NCBI GenBank assembly: GCA_910583895.1
Contig: CAJTYJ010000050.1
Location: forward strand, 1 to 24,126
Length of the DNA: 24,126 nucleotides
From: an uncultured Lachnospiraceae bacterium
Lineage (GTDB): Bacteria > Bacillota > Clostridia > Lachnospirales > Lachnospiraceae
Direction: 5' to 3'
Below are positions 1 to 5,393 of the stretch, piece after piece. The notes under the pieces are model-generated. The model was not told the origin of the DNA and did not search any database. It saw nothing but the letters and a program-made list of their open reading frames with translations. The position numbers and the translations under genes are program-made. Numbering within the stretch: the stretch's first letter is position 1; every line of letters begins with the position of its first letter.

Positions 1-71
1 ACACTTTGGGCAGACATATTCATTTTTGAATTACAGTTTGCGGAAACTCAAGGCTTCATTTCCATTTCCAA

Positions 72-764
72 TCACAAAAAAGCAGCGAACACAGAAGCTC
101 CAACCACCGTCAAAAGTCCTGCCACCGCAATGGACAGACTGCTCATGGCACCTTCCACCTCTCCCAGCTCCATGGCTTTGACCGTACCGATGGCATGGCT
201 TGCAGATCCGATGGCAATTCCTCTTGCAATGGGATCTTCAATATGAAAAAGTCTCAGAACCAGTTCTGCCATAATATTGCCCAGCACTCCGGTGATTATG
301 ATGACCGCCACCGTGATCGTCACCAGTCCTCCCAGCTCCTCGGAGATACCCATGCCGATGGCTGTGGTAATCGATTTCGGCAGCAGTGTCACATACTGTT
401 CATGGGTAAAACCAAAAAGGAGCGCAAAGGCAAGGACACTCACAAGACTGGTGAGCACACCCGCCAGAATTCCCCCGAAGATGGCGCCTGCATGACTTTT
501 CAGGAGCTCAATCTTCTCATACAGGGGCACTGCCAGACATACCGTCGCCGGCGTCAGAAGATAACTGATGTATTTTGCCCCTTCATAATAAAGATCATAG
601 TCCAGATCCAGGAGGGTCAGAACCCCCATCACTGCCAGCACAGACAAAAGCAGCGGATTGAAGATGGCAAGCTTCCATCTGCGCTTCGCAAAAGCGCCCA
701 GTTCATAAGTCACAATACTGATCAGTACTCCAAAAAAAACGGAATCAAAGAAAAATGCTCTCAT
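72..764 (-). CDS. lrgB: LrgB/CidB-family inner-membrane protein
   Basis: A 231-residue, very hydrophobic protein of the LrgB (antiholin-like, CidB) family. Members are multi-pass membrane proteins that act with a small LrgA/CidA partner. They have been linked to control of murein hydrolase activity and, more recently, to pyruvate or related small-molecule transport. The sequence shows family-like traits: the TAIGMGISEELGG stretch and the conserved AIGSASHAIGT motif near the C-terminus. I chose the ATG at 764 over the ATG at 788. It has AAGGAG six bases upstream, and it overlaps the lrgA stop codon in an ATGA arrangement, which is typical of coupled translation. The length fits the family. Nothing looks broken. 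The family assignment is secure, but the physiological substrate is not shown by the sequence. Confidence 0.93.
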   Translation of the reverse strand: MRAFFFDSVFFGVLISIVTYELGAFAKRRWKLAIFNPLLLSVLAVMGVLTLLDLDYDLYYEGAKYISYLLTPATVCLAVPLYEKIELLKSHAGAIFGGILAGVLTSLVSVLAFALLFGFTHEQYVTLLPKSITTAIGMGISEELGGLVTITVAVIIITGVLGNIMAELVLRLFHIEDPIARGIAIGSASHAIGTVKAMELGEVEGAMSSLSIAVAGLLTVVGASVFAAFL

Positions 765-1120
765 GATGCGCTCCTTCTCCGTCTCCAAAGCAGGTGCTGA
801 GTGACCCGTCCGCTCACCCCCATGACCAGCACCGTAGACACCAGCGTAGTGATACTGATCTGGATCAGAATCCCTTTCAGCGCCCCCCAGGACTCCAAAA
901 GCTCTACGGCCGCCGGAATAAACATCAATGGCATGATCTCAATCAAAAATCTTGCAGTCTCCTTCACCATCTCCAAATGAACAATCCCCGTCAAAAGTGC
1001 CAGGAGCAGCAAAAGCAGCCCGTAGATCGAAGCCGGAACCGGCAGAGGGATCCAGTATTTCAGCAATTCCCCTGCAAAAGAAAACAAAAGTATCCATAAA
1101 AACTGTCGAACGTATTTCAT
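761..1120 (-). CDS. lrgA: LrgA/CidA-family holin-like membrane protein
   Basis: A 119-residue protein with four likely membrane helices and a basic C-terminal tail (RRRRSAS). This is the classic layout of the holin-like LrgA/CidA family. It contains the family-like PLPVPASIYGLLLL segment near the N-terminus and MPLMFIPAAVELLESW in the middle. The ATG at 1120 is preferred over the in-frame ATG at 1141 because AAAGGAAG lies just upstream of it, while nothing resembling a ribosome site precedes 1141. It is the first gene of a two-gene operon with lrgB, with which it overlaps by four bases. A predicted promoter and a dyad lie upstream at 1169-1213. No LytTR or LysR regulator gene is visible inside the window. 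Confidence 0.92.
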   Translation of the reverse strand: MKYVRQFLWILLFSFAGELLKYWIPLPVPASIYGLLLLLLALLTGIVHLEMVKETARFLIEIMPLMFIPAAVELLESWGALKGILIQISITTLVSTVLVMGVSGRVTQHLLWRRRRSAS

Positions 1121-1168
1121 AACTTCCTTTCTCTGTCCCATAGACAGACAGCATACCGCATGTTGCCC

Positions 1169-1197
1169 ATCTTAACACATTTTTACAGATCCGGCAA
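1169..1197 (-). promoter_or_regulatory. Predicted promoter of lrgAB
   Basis: On the minus strand, TTGCCG (1192-1197) and TAAGAT (1169-1174) are separated by exactly 17 bases. This is a good vegetative-type promoter placed about 50 bases upstream of the lrgA start codon. It is a consensus match only. The -35 box is contained in the inverted repeat at 1193-1213. Confidence 0.5.
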
Positions 1198-1213
1198 CCA
1201 TGCACGGGTTGCC
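1193..1213. promoter_or_regulatory. Inverted repeat overlapping the lrgAB -35 box, candidate operator
   Basis: GGCAACC (1193-1199) and GGTTGCC (1207-1213) form a perfect 7-bp dyad with a 7-base spacer. It covers most of the predicted -35 element of lrgAB, so a regulator bound here could block or recruit polymerase. The same spacer separates the divergent genes on either side. No regulator can be named from the sequence. Confidence 0.35.
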
Positions 1214-1241
1214 TTATTTTCAGCCTATACAGATTGTTGTA

Positions 1242-1270
1242 TTGACAAAATAAAATAAAAGGAGGAAAAT
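1242..1270 (+). promoter_or_regulatory. Weak candidate promoter of the 1344 gene
   Basis: A perfect TTGACA (1242-1247) is followed after 17 bases by GAAAAT (1265-1270), a 4-of-6 match to the -10 consensus. The region is very A-rich, so a chance match is possible. If the promoter is real, the first AAAGGAGG at 1258-1265 lies inside it and is not a ribosome binding site. Confidence 0.3.
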
Positions 1271-1343
1271 AAAATCTGAAAATCAATAGAAAGGAGGAAA
1301 ACAGCCATACGGCAGACAACATTCAAAAGAAAGGAGGCAGAAA

Positions 1344-1838
1344 ATGCTTGAACATGTCAATACCGGAATACCCGGAAAAAACTCTTCTGCATCATACACG
1401 CCTGGAGCGGGATATTCTGTGCAGGGAAAAGGCGTTACTATGCGCTTTGAGACATCCGACGGAAAAAAAGGAAAACTGCAGTGGAACAAGGATATGCTGG
1501 CTTCTGCAGGCGGAGCGGGCGGTACGGTAAATGCCAGGTATCACGAAAGCTCAACCGCAAAAGATCCGGTTGCTGTCATATGGGGAACCGGCCGGGATGG
1601 GAAAAAGTACCGCAGTATCGTTCATCTGAACAATATTGATCCCGGTCATGCAACTCCGGCAGAAATGATCGCACTGAACGCTCACTTGTTAAGGTCCAGC
1701 GGTAAAAATGCTGAAAATCCGATTGCTTTATGGGCATCCAAAAGTGCCGGCGCAAATTCAAAAATGGATTTTGTACAGTATTTCAAAGAATATGCTGCCA
1801 TGCAGCAGCAGACAGCCAAAACCCATGCTTGGACTTAA
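1344..1838 (+). CDS. Unrecognised 164-residue soluble protein
   Basis: I do not recognise this protein. It is 164 residues long with no signal peptide or membrane segment. The N-terminal half is rich in Gly, Ser and Lys (for example YTPGAGYSVQGKG), followed by an IVHLNNIDPGHATPAEMIALNAHL block that looks like folded helical sequence. The tail is Gln-rich. The ATG at 1344 has a perfect AAGGAGG at 1331-1337, six bases away, so the start is well supported. The next gene in the same direction begins 72 bases after its stop. The pairing suggests a two-gene unit, but nothing visible reveals a function. Coding is supported by the open frame, strong ribosome site and ordinary amino-acid composition. 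Confidence 0.75.
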   Translation: MLEHVNTGIPGKNSSASYTPGAGYSVQGKGVTMRFETSDGKKGKLQWNKDMLASAGGAGGTVNARYHESSTAKDPVAVIWGTGRDGKKYRSIVHLNNIDPGHATPAEMIALNAHLLRSSGKNAENPIALWASKSAGANSKMDFVQYFKEYAAMQQQTAKTHAWT

Positions 1839-1854
1839 GAATAAGGAAGCATGA

Positions 1855-1880
1855 ATGATTCCGACCGACAGAAGAATCAT
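1855..1880. repeat. Small intergenic inverted repeat
   Basis: ATGATTC (1855-1861) and GAATCAT (1874-1880) pair perfectly around a 12-base loop, between the two unrecognised plus-strand genes. There is no T-tract, so it is not a convincing terminator. It could be a weak RNA hairpin or chance. Confidence 0.25.
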
Positions 1881-1910
1881 GACTTAATATGTAGGAAAGA
1901 AGGAGTTTTT

Positions 1911-2414
1911 ATGACAATTCGAATGATTAACGGATTTCCGATATACGCCGTTACACGGGCAGAAGTACCCTGCCAGCCCAGTTATTTCCAGCAGCAGGCA
2001 GAAACATGGGTAGAGGGCTCCAGGAGAGATACACTTTCCGAAGAAGAAATCGAGGCTTTGAAGCAAAAATACCATTCCTCAAACCTGTCAAAAAAGGACA
2101 CGGTTGCCCTGTTCGGAGAACTGGTGGAAGCCGGTATTCTGTCCACCAGCACAGCCCGGGATATTTACTGCGGAGCGGTTCCGCTGGATACCAGCAAGAT
2201 CGACCCCACAAAGCCTCAGGGCGTACTGACCCGGTGCGGCCAGGCAGCCGAAGCTTTTGGCGGCCTTGGAACCATGCTCGGCGTCGGCGGTCTGGCTTCT
2301 TATGGAAATTTATATGAGTATGCGAAAAAAACGACGGATGTAGACGTGGAGAATTCCCGTTATTTTCAGGAATACAGACAATTCCTGAATATTCTGGAGC
2401 AAATCAGCGCATAG
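1911..2414 (+). CDS. Unrecognised 167-residue protein
   Basis: I do not recognise this protein. The ATG at 1911 is chosen because AGGAG at 1901-1905 lies five bases upstream. The in-frame ATG at 1851 has no ribosome site and would add only a Lys/Arg/His-rich stretch. The product has an N-terminal MTIRMINGFPIYAVTRAEV segment, a charged helical middle (SEEEIEALKQKYHSSNLSK) and a glycine-rich stretch, AFGGLGTMLGVGGLASYG, near residues 120-140. That stretch is too short and too Gly-rich to call a membrane helix with confidence. It follows the 1344 gene and precedes the split deacetylase, all on the plus strand. Confidence 0.72.
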   Translation: MTIRMINGFPIYAVTRAEVPCQPSYFQQQAETWVEGSRRDTLSEEEIEALKQKYHSSNLSKKDTVALFGELVEAGILSTSTARDIYCGAVPLDTSKIDPTKPQGVLTRCGQAAEAFGGLGTMLGVGGLASYGNLYEYAKKTTDVDVENSRYFQEYRQFLNILEQISA

Positions 2415-2472
2415 CGCATGTTCCTCCCCCGTCACTCATAACATAGAAAAAAGAAAACTTTTTGGAGTTTCC

Positions 2473-2667
2473 ATGTACAAAGACCCCATAGGTAAAATCG
2501 GCACACTTGTCCTGTGTCTGCTCCTGGCCGTGGCGGGCTTCGGCGCTTTTCAGAAGAAAAGCGCCCCCGCTTCCGCCCGGGTTGCAAGCAAAAAACTTCC
2601 CATTTACTGCGTACAGACCGATTCCCCCAAAGTAGCCATCAGTTTTGATGCCGCCTGGGGGAATGTG
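2473..2667 (+). pseudogene. Polysaccharide deacetylase, 5' fragment (split by the element)
   Basis: This is the first 64 codons of a NodB-family polysaccharide deacetylase (sporulation PdaB-like by its SFDAAWG motif), ending in one foreign Val codon and TGA at 2668. It has a GGAG ribosome site at 2464-2467. The peptide has an N-terminal membrane or signal helix (GTLVLCLLLAVAGFGAF) and then VAISFDAAWGN, which is motif 1 of the family with the putative catalytic-base Asp59. The reading frame leaves the gene at the element's left junction, within TG at 2656-2657. The matching remainder resumes at 11558. Joined at the TG, the two parts give one 261-residue protein without any base added or lost. 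On its own this fragment lacks the metal-binding histidines and cannot be active. Confidence 0.9.
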
Positions 2668-2682
2668 TGATTGCGCGAACGT
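2630..2682. other. attL: left attachment site of the element
   Basis: This is a hybrid site. The left half is deacetylase coding DNA (gatgccgcc) and the right half is element DNA. The 7-base sequence CCTGGGG (2654-2660) is repeated at the right end (11556-11562). From the predicted crossover TG at 2656-2657 the element arm reads GGGGAATG, then GA-TGCGCG further out. This arm is an imperfect inverted copy of the right-end arm. Large serine recombinases cross over at a central dinucleotide, so this layout is what the family predicts. Confidence 0.8.
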
Positions 2683-2700
2683 GTAAACGAATAAACACAA

Positions 2701-4314
2701 TCATATTCCATCCATATATACCCTCTGAAACAGATCCTGTAATTCATCAGAAAACCGGTAATGCACCGTGATCCCCTGTTGATCCGCCTCGTTTTTCTCA
2801 CCGATTTCTATTTTTTCCACGAACTCCACCACCGCATTCCGGTCCAGGACTTCCAGTTTCCGGAAAGTCAAAAGGTTCCGGATCCAGGACGAATGCAGCA
2901 TTTCTACCGATTTTTCCGCTTCCTTGTGAACCAGTTTTTCCAGCTTTTCTTTCAGAAAGTTCTCCTGCCGCAGATAATCCGCCCGCAGTTCCAGATATTC
3001 TTTCTTTGACAGTAATTCTTCCTTATAATCTGAATATCCTTCTTTTTTCAGACGTCCCAGCTTTTGCAGACGCTCCTGGATCACCCGAGTCTCCTTTTCC
3101 TGCTGATTCTCATAATCCGGCGGTTCTTTCCGCAGATGTTCCGTCATGTGTTTCAGGTCTTTCACACTGTGGAGTACCGTATTCAGATCATCCAGAACTA
3201 TCCGTTCTAAAATCTCATGCCGGATCAAATGGCTGCTGCATACCTCTGTCCCGGAACGGCTGTATGCACCGCAGGTATAGGACACCTTTTTCTTCCCGTC
3301 TTTGTCCGGATACCGGCGTTTTACCATGGCTCTCCCGCAGTCCGCGCATTTTAGAAATCCTGCAAATATACTGACATTTTTCTCAAAATCAATGGCCCGC
3401 GTCCTCTGCCGGAGTAGTTCCTGCACACGATCCCAGGTCCCTGGCTCAATAATTGCCTCATGGGTTCCGGGAACGACGATCCATTCTTCCTTTGGACGCT
3501 GCCTTGCCTTTCCCCGCATTCTGCGCACAGTTTTATTCTGCACCATACAGCCTTTATACATCCCGTTCTGCAAAATACGGTGAATGGTCGCATACGTCCA
3601 GTACGACGCGGCATCCATTCTCCTGCTGTTGCGGTAATTCTCTCCATTTTGCTGTTTATAGGCTGATGGACACAAGACCCCCCTCTCATTCAGTCTGGCC
3701 GCAATCGTTCTCTGACCAGCGCCGGACAGGTACCAGTCATAAATATCCCTGACAACAGCCGCCGCGTATGGATCAATTACCAGTTTATGACGGTCCGCAG
3801 GATGTTTGCGGTACCCATAACTGGTATGCGCGCCGCAAAAAGCCCCGGCCTTCTGTAGCACTTTAAAAGAGGACTGCACTTTCCGGGAGATATCCTGAGA
3901 ATATCCCTCGTTAAAAATATTGCGGATGGGCAGCATCATATCAAACCCCTGCTGCCGTTCGTCGCCTGTGTCCACCTGATCGTTGACGGCGATAAACCGG
4001 ACTCCCAGACCAGGGAATACCTGCTGGATATAGCGGCCGGTCTCCAGATAATTTCTCCCGAACCGGCTCAGATCCTTGACAAGAATACAGGTAATCTTCT
4101 TAGCCTTTGCATCGGCCAGCATTCGCTGAAAAGCCGGACGATTATAATTTGTCCCGGAATGGCCGTCATCCACATATTCATTATACAGCTCCAGTTCCGG
4201 CATTTTGCTCAGGTACTCCTGAAGAAGTCTTCTCTGCGAATCAATGCTGTTCGACTCTTCTTTCTCTGTGTCCTCCTTAGACAGGCGAAGGTACAGCGCT
4301 GCTCTCTCCCGCAT
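2701..4314 (-). CDS. Large serine recombinase (TnpX/integrase-like)
   Basis: A 537-residue site-specific recombinase. Residues 1-150 form the resolvase-type catalytic domain, with Ser12 in YLRLSKED as the likely nucleophile and the conserved DDGHSGTNYNRPAFQRML and VKDLSRFGRNY stretches. A recombinase domain follows (about 160-300). Next is a zinc ribbon with Cys323, Cys326, Cys348 and Cys359, then a long charged coiled coil (about 395-470). The C-terminal block resembles the tail domain of clostridial TnpX-type enzymes. The ATG at 4314 is preceded by GGGGAG five bases away. All catalytic features look intact. The stop lies only about 45 bases from the left attachment core, the usual position for an element's own integrase. 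It most likely catalyses insertion and excision at the TG core described for attL and attR. Confidence 0.93.
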   Translation of the reverse strand: MRERAALYLRLSKEDTEKEESNSIDSQRRLLQEYLSKMPELELYNEYVDDGHSGTNYNRPAFQRMLADAKAKKITCILVKDLSRFGRNYLETGRYIQQVFPGLGVRFIAVNDQVDTGDERQQGFDMMLPIRNIFNEGYSQDISRKVQSSFKVLQKAGAFCGAHTSYGYRKHPADRHKLVIDPYAAAVVRDIYDWYLSGAGQRTIAARLNERGVLCPSAYKQQNGENYRNSRRMDAASYWTYATIHRILQNGMYKGCMVQNKTVRRMRGKARQRPKEEWIVVPGTHEAIIEPGTWDRVQELLRQRTRAIDFEKNVSIFAGFLKCADCGRAMVKRRYPDKDGKKKVSYTCGAYSRSGTEVCSSHLIRHEILERIVLDDLNTVLHSVKDLKHMTEHLRKEPPDYENQQEKETRVIQERLQKLGRLKKEGYSDYKEELLSKKEYLELRADYLRQENFLKEKLEKLVHKEAEKSVEMLHSSWIRNLLTFRKLEVLDRNAVVEFVEKIEIGEKNEADQQGITVHYRFSDELQDLFQRVYMDGI

Positions 4315-4368
4315 GATGCTCCCCTTTCCAAAACCAGAATTTATATGATATAAACCTTCTGTTTCAAC

Positions 4369-4494
4369 TCAGTCATTCCGGTGAGCATGGATCAACGCTT
4401 TCACTGCATGCTCTACGGTAACCGTACCTTTAAATTCTCTTTTGACCAAATAGATAACTGTTCTTTTCCCTTCGTTCTTTTTCCGGGTCTCCAA
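4369..4494 (-). CDS. 41-residue TTG-start protein upstream of the recombinase
   Basis: A small, basic protein starting at TTG 4494, with AAGGAG (4500-4505) five bases upstream. That site is far better than the GTG at 4566, which has no usable spacing. The product reads METRKKNEGKRTV, then IYLVKREFKGTVTVEHAVKA, and ends HRND. Short basic proteins of this style, with a Tyr-x-Val-x-x-x-Phe strand followed by a helix, sit next to TnpX-type recombinases in clostridial elements (the TnpW position). I infer a similar role, such as a small recombination-associated factor, from position and style only. It ends 54 bases before the recombinase start and probably shares its transcript. Confidence 0.5.
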   Translation of the reverse strand: METRKKNEGKRTVIYLVKREFKGTVTVEHAVKALIHAHRND

Positions 4495-4569
4495 GACTGC
4501 TCCTTCATCCAACGCTTTTCTATATCTTATTCCGCCGGACAAAAGCACATGCAAAAAAAGAGCCACCCC

Positions 4570-4880
4570 TCACATCTCTTGGCGTCCTCATACCACCCAA
4601 GGAACACCAGTGCTTCCATAGTGACCGTCTCCCAGTCGGACAGCGGATTGATCTTCGCCGCTTAAAGTCCAAGCTCCTCCATCTGCAGATAATTCTGTCT
4701 TCCTCTCAGGAACGTGACGCTTTTCTTCACACAGGAGCAGAATAACCCCTGGTACCATCCCAGACGCTGATCCGGATCCTCCTCCTCATCCGCCCTCTGA
4801 CACAGTTGTTCAAATTCCTCCACCACCGGAATCTCATGCGTCCAGTAATAGACGCCTCCCCGCTGCAGGATATAATTCAC
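4570..4880 (-). pseudogene. Decayed BTAD-type transcriptional regulator fragment
   Basis: Two pieces in different frames look like one broken gene. The first, 4662-4880, reads NYILQRGGVYYWTHEIPV, then EEFEQLCQRADEEEDPDQRL. This is the way the start of a bacterial transcriptional activation (BTAD) domain often reads in clostridial SARP-like regulators. After its stop, another frame (about 4660 down to 4570) gives LSDWETVTMEALVFLGWYED, resembling the following TPR-like helices. There is no DNA-binding domain and no clean start. I infer a regulator remnant. The assignment is by eye and moderate at best. It could have regulated the element before decaying. Confidence 0.4.
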
Positions 4881-5393
4881 TTCTGGCAGTCCGGCTGCCG
4901 GCCGGCTCCTTCCTGGCCGCCGCCGGCAAAAGGTACGTCTTCGTCATCCAGCTCAAGCAGCTCCCTCAGCTCCTCTGGTTCCGCATCGGCGCCTTCTTCT
5001 GCGCCCGGATATCCGCACTACACAAATACAGAATTAGGCTCATGACACAGACATCCCCCACATAAATCAGGAAATGCCCTGCTAGATCAGACCTACCCAG
5101 GCGCAAACAACTTCTTTGACAGTCCTGCCCGCAACAACGACAGCCAGAACTGGGTGGACTTCGTCTATACCTACTGGCATGTGAACCGTGTGGGCTCCAA
5201 GACGCTGAATACCTTTACGAAACACTCCCGGAACTTAAAAGAATCCTGCATATTTCGTCTTCCAAACTACATATTTTGCAGTTTCAAAATACAGCCGGGA
5301 ATTTCGTGTTGCAAAAGATAGAAATATGGAGAAAGGTATGATAGGATTATTTCAAAAAGAATATTTTTACAATAGATAAAGGAGGACCCCCAT
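4881..5393. other. Gene-poor stretch with coding remnants upstream of rdrA
   Basis: No complete gene is visible here. On the minus strand (about 4890-5015) an acidic open stretch with no start reads PEELRELLELDDEDVPFAGG, like the tail of a lost protein. On the plus strand (5046-5318) an open stretch without any ATG contains YPGANNFFDSPARNNDSQNW and then WHVNRVGSKTLNTFTKHSRN. This looks like a real protein fragment that runs into unrelated sequence near 5240. I could not assign either to a family. The last 150 bases are AT-rich, hold the inverted repeat TATTTTG/CAAAATA (5272-5278 and 5285-5291), and should contain the rdrA promoter, which I could not define convincingly. Confidence 0.45.

Noticed and set aside
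5272..5291. Inverted repeat TATTTTG-N6-CAAAATA upstream of rdrA as an operator or terminator.
   Set aside because: Only seven AT-rich base pairs in AT-rich DNA, with no second copy and no T-tract. Kept only as a note in the spacer entry.
5309..5342. TTGCAA (5309-5314) and TATGAT (5337-5342) as the rdrA promoter.
   Set aside because: The spacing is 22 bases, too long for a normal promoter. No better pair was found, so I left the rdrA promoter unassigned.
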